This document shows positions 32,696-42,060 of a stretch of 64,000 nt of DNA, piece after piece (the first letter of the stretch is position 1; every line of letters starts with the position of its first letter). A model generated the notes under the pieces. It saw only the letters and a program-made list of their open reading frames with translations, made no database searches and was not told the origin of the DNA. Source of the stretch: Thermoanaerobacterium aotearoense (GTDB taxonomy: Bacteria > Bacillota > Thermoanaerobacteria > Thermoanaerobacterales > Thermoanaerobacteraceae); contig NZ_CP047602.1 in assembly GCF_009905255.1 (NCBI RefSeq), positions 1,302,001 through 1,366,000 on the forward strand, written 5' to 3'. Made by a program: the position numbers and the translations under genes.

Positions 32696-34549
32696 GTGCT
32701 CGAAAAAATTTCTACGCCTAATGATATAAAAAAATGCAGTTTGACTGAATTAGAAGAGCTTTCAAGTGATATACGCAGTTTTTTGATAAACAATATTTCT
32801 AAGACAGGCGGGCATTTAGCGTCAAATCTCGGAGTAGTGGAATTGACTATTGCACTTCATTACGTTTTTGAATCGCCTAAGGACAAGATTATTTGGGATG
32901 TAGGGCATCAAAGCTATGTGCACAAGATATTAACAGGAAGACGAGATCTCTTTAATACATTGAGAAAATTTGGTGGCTTGTCGGGATTTCCCAAGAGAAA
33001 TGAAAGCGTGCATGATGTTTTCGAAACGGGACACAGCAGCACATCTATATCTGCTGCCTTGGGAATAGCAAAGGCACGAGATCTAAATAATGAAAAATAT
33101 TCAGTAATTTCTGTAATAGGCGATGGAGCGCTTACTGGTGGAATGGCTTTTGAGGCTTTAAATGATGCAGGCAGATCTAAGACAAATCTCATAGTAATAT
33201 TAAATCACAATGAGATGTCTATATCAAAAAATGTAGGTAGTCTTTCACTTTATTTAAGTAGGTTAAGAACGGATCCAAGCTATTTTAGGTTAAAGAAAGA
33301 TTTAGAGAATATCTTAAACATAATACCGCCTATTGGGAAAAGCATCCATAAATCAATCGAAAAAATAAAGGATTCCATCAAACAATTAATTGTACCTGGA
33401 ATGTTTTTTGAGGAAATGGGGTTTACATATTTAGGACCAATTGACGGTCATGATCTGGATTCCTTAATTGACGTATTAAAAAGAGCTAAAAAAATGAACG
33501 GACCTATTTTAATTCACGTGATAACGAAAAAGGGTAAGGGATATGTATTTGCAGAAGATAATCCTGATAAATTTCATTCCGCTGGAATTTTTGATATAGG
33601 AACAGGAGAGTTTAAGAAAAAGGCCGACACGTATTCGGATGTATTCGGTAAAACATTGACTCATTTGGCTGAAAATAATAAAAAGATAGTTGCAATAACT
33701 GCCGCAATGCCGGATGGAACAGGATTAAATTACTTTGCTGAAAAGTTTCCAAACAGATTTTATGATGTAGGCATTGCAGAGCAACACGCTGCGACTTTTG
33801 CTGCTGGTATGGCAGTAAATGGGTATAAGCCTTATTTTGCGGTGTATTCGACTTTTTTGCAAAGAGCATTTGACCAAGTAATACACGATATATGTATTCA
33901 AAATCTTCCAGTTGTCTTAGCAGTAGATAGAGCTGGCCTTGTAGGAGAAGATGGAGAAACGCATCAAGGTGTGTTTGATATATCGTATTTAAGAATGATA
34001 CCAAACATGATTGTTATGGCTCCTAAGGACGCTGATGAATTGGTTGAAATGATAAAATTATCAGGCTTGATAAATGGACCTTGTGCAATACGATACCCAA
34101 AAGGAAAAGCCGAAAATTACGATGTCAATAAAGAACCAAATTTTACATTAGGAGAAGCTGAAGTCATTAATGCTGGCTCTAACGTAGCGATTTTTGCCCT
34201 CGGCAAGATGGTGAAAATTGCATTAAGTGCGTCTTTAAGGCTTAAATACAATTCTATAAACCCCTACATAGTGAATTTAAGGTTTGCTAAGCCTTTAGAT
34301 GTGGATACAATTATAACAATTTCGAAAAAAGTTGATTATATATTTACATTAGAAGACAATGTACTTATAGGTGGCGTTGGAAGTGCAATATTGGAGCTAT
34401 TAAATGAAAATAATATATGCAAGAAGTTCTACAGATTTGGATTTCCTGATAAATTCATAGAACATGGCGATGTAGAAAGTTTATTTAAAAAATATGGATT
34501 GGACAGTGATTCTGTGGCAGAAAAAATAATAGAATTGGTGATGTCATGA
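32696..34549 (+). CDS. dxs: 1-deoxy-D-xylulose-5-phosphate synthase
   Basis: DXS makes the first intermediate of the non-mevalonate isoprenoid pathway from pyruvate and glyceraldehyde-3-phosphate with thiamine diphosphate. The protein has 617 residues from the GTG at 32696 (MLEKISTPNDIKK fits relatives; GTG 32687 is the alternative). Seen are GHQSYVHKILTGR, the thiamine-binding GDGALTGG to LNHNEMSIS stretch, YLGPIDGHD, DVGIAEQHA and DRAGLVGEDGETHQG. It overlaps tlyA by 4 nt. Confidence 0.97.
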   Translation: MLEKISTPNDIKKCSLTELEELSSDIRSFLINNISKTGGHLASNLGVVELTIALHYVFESPKDKIIWDVGHQSYVHKILTGRRDLFNTLRKFGGLSGFPKRNESVHDVFETGHSSTSISAALGIAKARDLNNEKYSVISVIGDGALTGGMAFEALNDAGRSKTNLIVILNHNEMSISKNVGSLSLYLSRLRTDPSYFRLKKDLENILNIIPPIGKSIHKSIEKIKDSIKQLIVPGMFFEEMGFTYLGPIDGHDLDSLIDVLKRAKKMNGPILIHVITKKGKGYVFAEDNPDKFHSAGIFDIGTGEFKKKADTYSDVFGKTLTHLAENNKKIVAITAAMPDGTGLNYFAEKFPNRFYDVGIAEQHAATFAAGMAVNGYKPYFAVYSTFLQRAFDQVIHDICIQNLPVVLAVDRAGLVGEDGETHQGVFDISYLRMIPNMIVMAPKDADELVEMIKLSGLINGPCAIRYPKGKAENYDVNKEPNFTLGEAEVINAGSNVAIFALGKMVKIALSASLRLKYNSINPYIVNLRFAKPLDVDTIITISKKVDYIFTLEDNVLIGGVGSAILELLNENNICKKFYRFGFPDKFIEHGDVESLFKKYGLDSDSVAEKIIELVMS

Positions 34550-35370
34550 AAGATAAAGAAAGAGCAGATTTATTATTGGTACAAAAAGGTTTTTTCACAT
34601 CAAGAGAAAAAGCTAAAGCTTCTATAATGGCAGGAGAGGTTTTTGCAGACGGAAAGAAGATAAATAAGGCTGGAGATATTATAAGCGTTTATTCAAGTTT
34701 AGAAATAAAAGCGAAAAGCAACCCTTACGTAAGTCGAGGCGGTCTGAAGCTTGAAAAGGCAATCAAATACTTTAATATTGATGTTAAAGACAAAATAGCA
34801 ATGGATGTGGGCGCATCAACTGGTGGATTTACAGATTGCCTTCTAAAAAATGGAGCAAAAAAAGTTTATGCTATAGATGTAGGGTATGGTCAGCTTGATT
34901 GGAGTTTAAGAAACGATGAGAGAGTTATAAACATGGAAAGAACAAATATTCGCTATCTCGATGATTTGCCTGATATTGTCGATATAATTACAATAGATGT
35001 GTCATTTATATCGCTTGCGATAGTTATACCATCTGTAAAAAAGTTTCTAAAAAATGGTGGTGAATTAGTATCTCTTATAAAACCACAATTTGAAGCTGGA
35101 AGAGAGAAAGTTGGGAAAAATGGGGTTGTAAGAGATAAAAGTGTCCATATAGAAGTGATAAATAAAATAATAGATGTTTTAAAAGATCTGTCATTTAGTG
35201 TGAAAGGCATTACTTTTTCACCTATAAAAGGACCAGAAGGCAATATAGAATATTTGATTTATGCAAAAAATGAAAAAGATGTAGATTCTGATCTTGATGT
35301 AGAAGGATTAGTAGAGTTGTCTCATGATACTCTTAATGAAAATAAAAAGCAAAATAAAGAAGGAAAATAA
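34546..35370 (+). CDS. tlyA: TlyA-family rRNA 2'-O-methyltransferase
   Basis: The 274-residue protein has an N-terminal S4 RNA-binding domain (RADLLLVQKGFFTSREKAK to ADGKKI) and an FtsJ-type methyltransferase domain with SRGGLKLEKAI, the AdoMet motif DVGASTGGFTDCLL and KPQFEAGREKVGK. TlyA proteins methylate rRNA riboses; some are called hemolysins for historical reasons. It begins inside the end of dxs. The -35 box of the sigma-H-type promoter for nadK lies in its last codons. Confidence 0.95.
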   Translation: MKDKERADLLLVQKGFFTSREKAKASIMAGEVFADGKKINKAGDIISVYSSLEIKAKSNPYVSRGGLKLEKAIKYFNIDVKDKIAMDVGASTGGFTDCLLKNGAKKVYAIDVGYGQLDWSLRNDERVINMERTNIRYLDDLPDIVDIITIDVSFISLAIVIPSVKKFLKNGGELVSLIKPQFEAGREKVGKNGVVRDKSVHIEVINKIIDVLKDLSFSVKGITFSPIKGPEGNIEYLIYAKNEKDVDSDLDVEGLVELSHDTLNENKKQNKEGK

Positions 35371-35385
35371 AAAGTTTTGTAGAAT
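35361..35385 (+). promoter_or_regulatory. Sigma-H-type promoter upstream of nadK
   Basis: AGGAAAA (35361-35367), 14 nt, GAAT (35382-35385) within TTGTAGAATTATG have the same boxes and spacing as the spo0A and spoIIAA sites in this window. The nadK start is 35 bp downstream. Confidence 0.6.
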
Positions 35386-35419
35386 TATGAATTTATGATA
35401 CTATTTATGTGGTGATTAA

Positions 35420-36283
35420 ATGAAGAACATTTGTGTTATACCGAATATTCATAAGGACAAAAATTTGAGGACTACGAGAAGTTTAGTCGAGTGGATCATC
35501 CAGCATGGATATAAACCAATACTAAACGAGGTTGTCGCACAGAAAATCGGCTTTTTTGAATATGGTAAAAGCGGAACAGAGATTTTTGAAAACAGTGATT
35601 TTATCGTGGCTTTAGGGGGAGATGGGACAATTCTAAACGTTGCCAGACAATGTGCATCTTTTTCTACGCCTATCCTTGGCGTAAATTTGGGACATTTAGG
35701 TTTTTTAGCGGAAGTTGATGCCGAAAATGTAATTGAAGCAGTAGAAAAGATTGTTAACGATGAATTTTTTATAGACAAAAGGATGATGTTGGAAGCGAGC
35801 ATAATCAAAGAGAATATGGAGGCGGTTAATCTTATAGCTTTAAATGACATTGTGGTGACGAGAGGCTCTTTTTCCAGAATGGTCAAATTAAAAGTATTTG
35901 TGAATGAACAGTACGTTAATACATATCTTGCTGATGGGATAATTATATCTAGCCCTACAGGTTCAACAGCGTATTCTTTGTCAGCAGGTGGACCGATAGT
36001 GTACCCTAATCTGGAGTTGTTTGTAATAACGCCTATATGCCCTCATACACTGCATTCAAGGTCTATTATAGTATCAGAAAAAGACAAAGTAAAGCTTGTT
36101 ATAGTAGGGGAAAATCAAGATGTAATGGCGACAACAGACGGACAACAAGGCTACAAACTAAACAGTGGTGATACAATTTATGTAAAAAAAAGCAATAGAT
36201 ACACTAATTTGATACGCTTAAAAAGCATGAACTTTTTCGAACTTCTGCGCAGTAAATTATCAGAGAGGAATTTCAACATTTAA
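35420..36283 (+). CDS. nadK: NAD kinase
   Basis: NadK phosphorylates NAD to NADP. The 287-residue protein shows the catalytic GGDGT at 66-70, GVNLGHLGFLAEV, the NE/D-type TRGSFSRMVKL region and TGSTAYSLSAGGPIV. All are standard. A sigma-H-type promoter upstream suggests a rise in NADP supply at entry to stationary phase; this is inference. argR and recN follow. Confidence 0.96.
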   Translation: MKNICVIPNIHKDKNLRTTRSLVEWIIQHGYKPILNEVVAQKIGFFEYGKSGTEIFENSDFIVALGGDGTILNVARQCASFSTPILGVNLGHLGFLAEVDAENVIEAVEKIVNDEFFIDKRMMLEASIIKENMEAVNLIALNDIVVTRGSFSRMVKLKVFVNEQYVNTYLADGIIISSPTGSTAYSLSAGGPIVYPNLELFVITPICPHTLHSRSIIVSEKDKVKLVIVGENQDVMATTDGQQGYKLNSGDTIYVKKSNRYTNLIRLKSMNFFELLRSKLSERNFNI

Positions 36284-36298
36284 TGAGGAGTGTTGTTG

Positions 36299-36751
36299 AT
36301 GATGAAATTAGCAAGACATGCAAAGATTCTTGAAATAATAAGTAAAAATGAAATTGAAACACAGGAAGAATTGGCAGATGCCCTTCAAAAAGAAGGCATA
36401 AAAGTCACACAAGCGACAGTATCCAGGGATATAAAAGAGCTAAGACTTATAAAAGTATTGAGTGCAGACGGCAAAAAGTACAAATATGCGCCAATGAAAA
36501 ACCAAGATACCAAAGTAACTGACAAATTGGTTGCGCTTCTATCTGGAATAGTAGGAATAGATTATGCTGGAAATACTATAGTAATTAAAACACTTTCTGG
36601 AACTGCACCTGCTGCTGCAGAAGCTTTGGATACATTAAATTGGAATGAGGTAGTAGGAACTCTTGCAGGAGATAATACTATATTTATGCTTGTGAGATCG
36701 GAAGATGCCGTCAAAGAAATTATAGACAGGATTAATGAATTGATTAAATGA
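36299..36751 (+). CDS. argR: Arginine repressor
   Basis: ArgR is the arginine-sensing regulator of arginine synthesis and breakdown. The protein has about 150 residues. The N-terminal winged helix ([21 protein letters not shown], with [12 protein letters not shown] as recognition part) and the C-terminal hexamerisation/arginine-binding domain with [14 protein letters not shown] are complete. ATG 36299 has GGAG 8 nt upstream; ATG 36302 is the alternative. The argR-recN order is standard in Firmicutes. Confidence 0.96.
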   Translation: MMKLARHAKILEIISKNEIETQEELADALQKEGIKVTQATVSRDIKELRLIKVLSADGKKYKYAPMKNQDTKVTDKLVALLSGIVGIDYAGNTIVIKTLSGTAPAAAEALDTLNWNEVVGTLAGDNTIFMLVRSEDAVKEIIDRINELIK

Positions 36752-36773
36752 ATGTTTTTTAAGGGGGATTACG

Positions 36774-38480
36774 ATGATCCTTACATTGAACATAAAAAAT
36801 ATAGCTTTAATCGATGAGGCTGAGATTGATTTTGACGATGGCTTAAACATTCTTACTGGAGAGACAGGTGCTGGTAAATCTATAGTTATAGATTCAATGA
36901 TGCTTTTGCTGGGTGGGAGAGCAAACAAAGACATTATCCGGAATGGTGCTCAAAAGGCTACAGTTGAAGGTGTTTTTTTAGTAGATTCAAATACTGATGT
37001 TATACATAAGATTTTAGATGAAGCAGGTATTGAACATGAAGATGATGATACTCTGATTATCAGTAGAGACATAACAGAAAACGGAAGAAACTACTGTAGA
37101 GTTAATGGCAGAATAGTGCCTTTATCTTTTTTAAGCAAATTGGGAACGTATTTGGTTGACATATTAGGTCAACACGAGCATCAGTTTCTGTTAGATAGCA
37201 GTAAGCATTTGTCAATATTAGACAATTTTCAAGATAAGAATTTTTTTGATTTAAAAGGCACGTTAAGGGATTTATTAAGTGAATACAATATTCTCAATAA
37301 AAGGCTAAAGGAATTTTATTCAGATGACAAAGAAAAGATGTCAAAAATAGATCTTCTTAAGTATCAGATAAATGAAATAGAATCTGCAAAGATAAAAAAA
37401 GGAGAAGAAGAAAATTTACTTGAAAGGCGAAACATATTAATAAATTCAGAAAAATTATTTAATTCTATGAATGAATGCTACAATTTGCTTTATAAAGGTA
37501 TTAATGACAACACATCAGTTTTAGACAATCTCAGTGTAGTTTTAAAAAATTTAGATGTCTCGTATAAAATAGATCGAAGGCTTGAGAAATTGAAAGAAAT
37601 GATTCAAAGTGCTTTATATACATTAGATGATTGTTCTATTCAAATCAGAGATTACATTGAAAATATTAATTTTGATGCAAATGAGTTAAATGAAATTGAA
37701 AAAAGATTGGACATACTGGGGAATTTAAAGAGAAAATACGGAAGGACGATTGAAGAAATAATTAGATATAAAGAAGAGAAAAATGATGAACTTACAAAGT
37801 TGTTAAACGCGGAAGAAGAAATACATAAGATAAACAAAGAAAAAGAAGAAATCATGCAGAAAATAAAAATGATTTCCGATGAAATACATGAAATGAGAAA
37901 AAATGTAGCAGATTTTCTTGAAAAGAAAATAAGTGATGTCTTGAGTGAGTTAAATATGCCCAATACGATTTTTAAAGTCGATATTAGAAAGAAAGATGTG
38001 GCAAATGAAAACGGCATGGACGAAGTAGAGTTTTTAATATCGACTAATATCGGTGAACCTTTAAAGCCACTTGATAAAATAGCGTCTGGCGGTGAGTTAT
38101 CGAGAATTATGTTGGCTTTAAAGACTATTTTAGCTGATTTTGATGGCATATCTACATTAATATTCGATGAAGTAGATACAGGAATAAGTGGCAAAGCGGC
38201 ACAATCTGTGGCACAGAAAATAGCTTTGATTTCAAGAAATCGCCAAGTTATATGCGTTACTCATCTACCTCAAATAACATCCATGGCTGATTCGCATTTT
38301 AAAATTTCAAAGGAATTTGACGAAGACAAAACTTACATAAAAATTGAAAAATTGGATTATGAAGGAAAAATAAAAGAACTATCGAGAATAATCAGCGGTT
38401 CTGTTGTTACAAACACTACTTACAGTCATTCGAAGGAGCTAATTGAATTAGCAGAAAACTACAAAAAAAGTTTAATTTAA
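36774..38480 (+). CDS. recN: DNA repair protein RecN
   Basis: RecN is an SMC-like ATPase acting at double-strand breaks. The 568-residue protein has an N-terminal half-ATPase (LNIKNIALIDEAEIDF, Walker A GETGAGKSIVIDSM), DILGQHEHQFLL, a central coiled coil (about 160-380), the signature IASGGELSRIMLALK and Walker B STLIFDEVDTGISG. The end is VTHLPQITSMAD and a helix. A strong terminator follows. Confidence 0.97.
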   Translation: MILTLNIKNIALIDEAEIDFDDGLNILTGETGAGKSIVIDSMMLLLGGRANKDIIRNGAQKATVEGVFLVDSNTDVIHKILDEAGIEHEDDDTLIISRDITENGRNYCRVNGRIVPLSFLSKLGTYLVDILGQHEHQFLLDSSKHLSILDNFQDKNFFDLKGTLRDLLSEYNILNKRLKEFYSDDKEKMSKIDLLKYQINEIESAKIKKGEEENLLERRNILINSEKLFNSMNECYNLLYKGINDNTSVLDNLSVVLKNLDVSYKIDRRLEKLKEMIQSALYTLDDCSIQIRDYIENINFDANELNEIEKRLDILGNLKRKYGRTIEEIIRYKEEKNDELTKLLNAEEEIHKINKEKEEIMQKIKMISDEIHEMRKNVADFLEKKISDVLSELNMPNTIFKVDIRKKDVANENGMDEVEFLISTNIGEPLKPLDKIASGGELSRIMLALKTILADFDGISTLIFDEVDTGISGKAAQSVAQKIALISRNRQVICVTHLPQITSMADSHFKISKEFDEDKTYIKIEKLDYEGKIKELSRIISGSVVTNTTYSHSKELIELAENYKKSLI

Positions 38481-38483
38481 AAG

Positions 38484-38507
38484 ATACGGTTCAAGCCGTA
38501 TTTTTTT
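38484..38507 (+). terminator. Terminator after recN
   Basis: ATACGG (38484-38489) pairs with CCGTAT (38496-38501) around TTCAAG and runs into TTTTTTT. Confidence 0.9.
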
Positions 38508-38629
38508 ATTTTTTGCATTAGAAAAAAAGTCATTAATTGACTTAGAAATCTAACTTTTTATTGACAGTATATAAATCATTCTAAAAGGTTAATTTAATCA
38601 TAGCAAATTTATTTGAGGGAGTGATTAAA

Positions 38630-39940
38630 TTGAATCGCAATAAGATTAAATATTTAATTTTTGCTTTTTTATCCGCTTTAATAATATATATAAATTATAC
38701 ACCTGCAATTAAGAGTGTTTACCAGACTCCCAACTATTATAAATTTTTTGAAGGAGAAAAAGTAAAATTTAATTTTAATTTACCACTTAAAGTAGGCTTT
38801 TATACAGATAGACAAGGTATTGTAAAAATAGATAATGATGAAAGTGGCAATAATATTTTAAATCTTGACAAGCCATTTTCTGTCGAAACTCTAAACCGTG
38901 GGAAAGTAAATATAAACTTCAGGTTATTTGGGATATTTCCAATAAAAAGTATTTATGTTGATGTTATTCCAACAATAAAGGTAATTCCTGGTGGCGATTC
39001 AATTGGAGTTAAGCTTAACACAAAAGGAGCCCTTGTAGTAGGGTATTCTGATATAATAGGAACAGATGATAAAATTTACAGTCCATACCGAGAAGGAAAA
39101 ATACAAATAGGTGATATAATTCTTGAAGTTAACAACATAAAGATTAATTCTGCTGATGACATTACAGACATTATAAATAAGCAAAAAGATACAATGGTAA
39201 CACTTAAAATAAGTAGAAAAGGCAATATTGTTTATTCAAAATTACATCCGGTTTTGGCTAAAGATGATCAAAAGTATAAGCTGGGATTATGGGTAAGAGA
39301 TCATACGGCAGGTATTGGAACGTTGACATTTTACACTGAAGATAAAAAATATTATGCTGCTTTAGGACATGCTATTACCGATATAGACACAGGAGATATT
39401 CTGTCGGTTAACAACGGACAAATAATGAAGTCCAAAATAACATCTGTAAGTAAAGGGAAAAGAAGTAGTCCTGGAGAGCTTAGAGGTATTTTTTTAGAAG
39501 AAGTTGACACAATAGGTGATATTGAAAAAAATACTGAATATGGCATATATGGAAAGATAATTAATCCAAATGGTATAAATTTAAAACCAATGCCAATAGG
39601 TTATCAATCACAAGTTATTGAAGGACCGGCAAAAATCCTTACGACAATAGACAATACAGGAGTAAAGGAATTTGACATTCAGATAATAAAGAAAGTTGAA
39701 CAAAAGAATCCAAATCAAAAAGGAATGATAATAAAAATTGTAGACAAGGAATTGTTGGATAAAACAGGCGGTATTGTTCAAGGAATGAGTGGAAGTCCAA
39801 TTATACAAAATGGCAAGCTTATAGGTGCTGTAACGCATGTTTTTGTCAATGATCCAACTAAAGGATATGCAGTATATGCTGAATGGATGATAAATGAGAT
39901 GGAAAATTTACACCATGACGAAAATGTGTTTAAAAATTAG
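38630..39940 (+). CDS. spoIVB: SpoIVB serine peptidase (sporulation signalling protease)
   Basis: SpoIVB is secreted from the forespore and triggers pro-sigma-K processing in the mother cell. I chose the TTG at 38630 (GAGGGAG 9 nt upstream); an in-frame GTG at 38621 directly abuts the ribosome-binding site. The 436-residue protein has an N-terminal signal anchor (IKYLIFAFLSALIIYI), a PDZ domain (about 120-205, GDIILEVNNIKINSADDI) and an S55 peptidase domain with the His in ALGHAITD and the Ser in QGMSGSPI. It forms the usual pair with spo0A. A -10-like CATTCTA (38577-38583) lies upstream without a matching -35. Confidence 0.95.
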   Translation: MNRNKIKYLIFAFLSALIIYINYTPAIKSVYQTPNYYKFFEGEKVKFNFNLPLKVGFYTDRQGIVKIDNDESGNNILNLDKPFSVETLNRGKVNINFRLFGIFPIKSIYVDVIPTIKVIPGGDSIGVKLNTKGALVVGYSDIIGTDDKIYSPYREGKIQIGDIILEVNNIKINSADDITDIINKQKDTMVTLKISRKGNIVYSKLHPVLAKDDQKYKLGLWVRDHTAGIGTLTFYTEDKKYYAALGHAITDIDTGDILSVNNGQIMKSKITSVSKGKRSSPGELRGIFLEEVDTIGDIEKNTEYGIYGKIINPNGINLKPMPIGYQSQVIEGPAKILTTIDNTGVKEFDIQIIKKVEQKNPNQKGMIIKIVDKELLDKTGGIVQGMSGSPIIQNGKLIGAVTHVFVNDPTKGYAVYAEWMINEMENLHHDENVFKN

Positions 39941-39966
39941 GGATTACATTTTTCCCTAATTTTTTT
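39935..39966 (+). terminator. Terminator overlapping the end of spoIVB
   Basis: AATTAGGGA (39935-39943) pairs with TCCCTAATT (39953-39961), followed by T; the spoIVB stop codon lies in the 5' arm. Confidence 0.9.
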
Positions 39967-39978
39967 ATTGTTAAAAGA

Positions 39979-40003
39979 AGGAAATTCTAATTTTATGTAG
40001 AAT
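39979..40003 (+). promoter_or_regulatory. Sigma-H promoter of spo0A
   Basis: AGGAAAT (39979-39985), 14 nt, GAAT (40000-40003) in TGTAGAATATTAT. spo0A has a known sigma-H promoter in Bacillus, which supports the call. Confidence 0.85.
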
Positions 40004-40053
40004 ATTATAAAGTAGATTTGTTTTTTATAAAATGGCATAAGGAGGGGCGTTTG

Positions 40054-40836
40054 TTGTTAAAGAAAATTAAATTAGGAATTTGTGATGATAATAAGGAATT
40101 TGTCGGTATAATGGTTGACTACCTGTCATCAAAAGAAAATATCGAAATTGTAGGTGTTGCAAATGATGGCAATCAAGCAGTAAAACTTATTCAAGATAAT
40201 GATTTAGATCTTTTAATCTTGGATATCATAATGCCGTATTTAGATGGCATTGGAGTCTTAGAAAAAGTCAATGAACTAAAGAAAAAGAGACCTAAAATAA
40301 TCATTTTATCGGCGGTAGGTCAGGAAAAAATTACACAAAGAGCAATAAGTCTTGGTGCAGATTATTACATCTTAAAACCGTTTGATTTAGAATTGCTTTC
40401 TAAAAGAATAACAGAGATAATGGAGTATCAGCCTGATGTGGTGTCAAAGGCTGTCATGCCTATAATTGGAGACAAAAAATCTGTCGACTTAGAAACTCTT
40501 ATAACACAGGTTATCCATGATGTGGGAATACCTGCACACATAAAAGGTTATCTGTATTTAAGAGATGCCATAACGTTAGTAATAAGTAATATTGAATATT
40601 TAAATTCTGTAACGAAGCTTTTGTATCCCAAGATAGCTGAAAAATATGAGACTACGCCCAGTAGAGTAGAAAGGGCTATAAGACATGCGATTGAAGTTGC
40701 ATGGAGCAGAGGTAAAGTCGATGTTTTAAATGATCTATTTGGCTATACAATTAACGATGAAAAGGGGAAACCGACCAATTCAGAGTTTATCGCGCTTATT
40801 GCTGACAAATTAAGATTGAGTTTAAAGGCAAACTGA
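40054..40836 (+). CDS. spo0A: Spo0A, master response regulator of sporulation
   Basis: From the TTG at 40054 (AAGGAGGGG, 6 nt spacing; TTG 40051 is possible) the protein has 260 residues. The receiver domain has the acidic pair Asp11-Asp12, phosphoacceptor Asp57 in LLILDIIMP and a conserved lysine in ILKPFD. The C-terminal Spo0A DNA-binding domain shows [32 protein letters not shown] and the final [16 protein letters not shown]. It is followed by a terminator and so forms its own unit. Confidence 0.97.
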   Translation: MLKKIKLGICDDNKEFVGIMVDYLSSKENIEIVGVANDGNQAVKLIQDNDLDLLILDIIMPYLDGIGVLEKVNELKKKRPKIIILSAVGQEKITQRAISLGADYYILKPFDLELLSKRITEIMEYQPDVVSKAVMPIIGDKKSVDLETLITQVIHDVGIPAHIKGYLYLRDAITLVISNIEYLNSVTKLLYPKIAEKYETTPSRVERAIRHAIEVAWSRGKVDVLNDLFGYTINDEKGKPTNSEFIALIADKLRLSLKAN

Positions 40837-40839
40837 AAA

Positions 40840-40867
40840 ATGCGGTGAGTGGTTCACCGTATTTTTT
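40840..40867 (+). terminator. Terminator after spo0A
   Basis: ATGCGGTGA (40840-40848) pairs with TCACCGTAT (40854-40862), one G.T, and is followed by TTTTTT. Confidence 0.88.
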
Positions 40868-40869
40868 GT

Positions 40870-40897
40870 TTTACCTTGTAGAAAATTGTGCTATAAT
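40870..40897 (+). promoter_or_regulatory. Candidate sigma-A promoter for steA
   Basis: A perfect TATAAT at 40892-40897 lies 31 bp before the steA ATG; the best -35 is TTTACC at 40870-40875 with 16 bp spacing, a weak match. The preceding terminator supports a new start here. Confidence 0.45.
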
Positions 40898-40928
40898 AAA
40901 CAAAGAAAAGATGTATGGAGGTTTTACC

Positions 40929-42050
40929 ATGCAAATTACCGGCACAGTTAAAATGGACAAAAGAACAAAAAATCTGGCAAAGCGCATAGGTCCTGGAGAA
41001 ATCGCTGTAATAGATCATGTTGACATCGACGAAATTGGCGCTGAATCTTTGATAGAAAAGAAGATTTTGGCTGTTATAAATGCCAATAAATCGATAAGCG
41101 GCAGATATCCTAATTTAGGCCCTTCTATTATAGATAAGGCTGGTATTCCTATTATAGATGAAGTTGGCGAAGATATATTTGATCTGCTAAAAGAGAATGA
41201 TAAGATTACTATAATCGACAATGAAATATATAAAGATGGCAAATTGATAAAAAGAGGAAAATTGCTTACACATGATGTCATTAATTACAAAATGGAAGAG
41301 TGCAAGGAAAATCTCGAAGTCGAATTGGATAAGTTCATTGAGAATACACTTGAATATGCTAAAAAAGAAAAATCGTTTATTTTAGGTGATATTGAAATAC
41401 CAGACGTAAAGACAAAATTTAAAGATAGACAAGCGCTGGTTGTTGTAAGGGGAAAAGACTATAAGGAAGACTTATATACTATTAGGCAGTATATAACAGA
41501 TGTAAAACCCATATTGATAGGAGTAGATGGTGGTGCAGATGCAATACTGGAATTTGGCTTGACTCCTGATATCATAATTGGAGACATGGATAGTGTAAGC
41601 GATAAAGCTTTGAAAAAAGCAAAGGAGATAGTAGTTCATGCCTATCCAAATGGCAAGTCTCCTGGGTTAGAAAGAGTTAAATCATTAGGACTTGATGCAC
41701 ATATATTTAAAGCGCCAGGAACAAGTGAAGATATTGCTATGCTTTTAGCATATGAAAAGGGTGCAGATTTAATAGTGGCTGTTGGCACTCATTCCAGTAT
41801 GATCGATTTTTTAGAAAAAGGAAGGAAAGGAATGTCCAGCACATTTCTCGTAAGATTGAAGATTGGATCGAAGCTTATTGATGCTAAAGGGGTTAATAAA
41901 CTATACAGAGAAAATTTTAGGCTTTCATATGTTTTTAGTATTATATTTGCTGCAATGGTTCCACTTAGTGTAATAGCTTATTTTTCACCACCTATGCAAC
42001 AGCTTTTAAAACTTTTGCAGCTGAGGATAAGGCTTTTAATAGGATTTTAG
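40929..42050 (+). CDS. steA: SteA-like cytokinetic-ring protein with thiamine-pyrophosphokinase-like fold
   Basis: The ATG at 40929 (GGAGG upstream) gives a 373-residue protein; the longer frame runs through the promoter and is rejected. The middle of the protein carries a TPK-like fold (ILIGVDGGADAILEFG, then DIIIGDMDSVSD) without evident thiamine-specific residues, and two C-terminal membrane helices (SYVFSIIFAAMVPLSVIAYF). This is the form of SteA, which in Corynebacterium acts with SteB in cell separation. The next gene is SteB-like, so the pair is conserved here next to spo0A. Confidence 0.85.
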   Translation: MQITGTVKMDKRTKNLAKRIGPGEIAVIDHVDIDEIGAESLIEKKILAVINANKSISGRYPNLGPSIIDKAGIPIIDEVGEDIFDLLKENDKITIIDNEIYKDGKLIKRGKLLTHDVINYKMEECKENLEVELDKFIENTLEYAKKEKSFILGDIEIPDVKTKFKDRQALVVVRGKDYKEDLYTIRQYITDVKPILIGVDGGADAILEFGLTPDIIIGDMDSVSDKALKKAKEIVVHAYPNGKSPGLERVKSLGLDAHIFKAPGTSEDIAMLLAYEKGADLIVAVGTHSSMIDFLEKGRKGMSSTFLVRLKIGSKLIDAKGVNKLYRENFRLSYVFSIIFAAMVPLSVIAYFSPPMQQLLKLLQLRIRLLIGF

Positions 42051-42060
42051 GAGGAGATCT

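Noticed and set aside
38555-38583. Sigma-G promoter for spoIVB
   Set aside because: CATTCTA at 38577 fits the -10 box, but no GHATR box is found 17-18 nt upstream.
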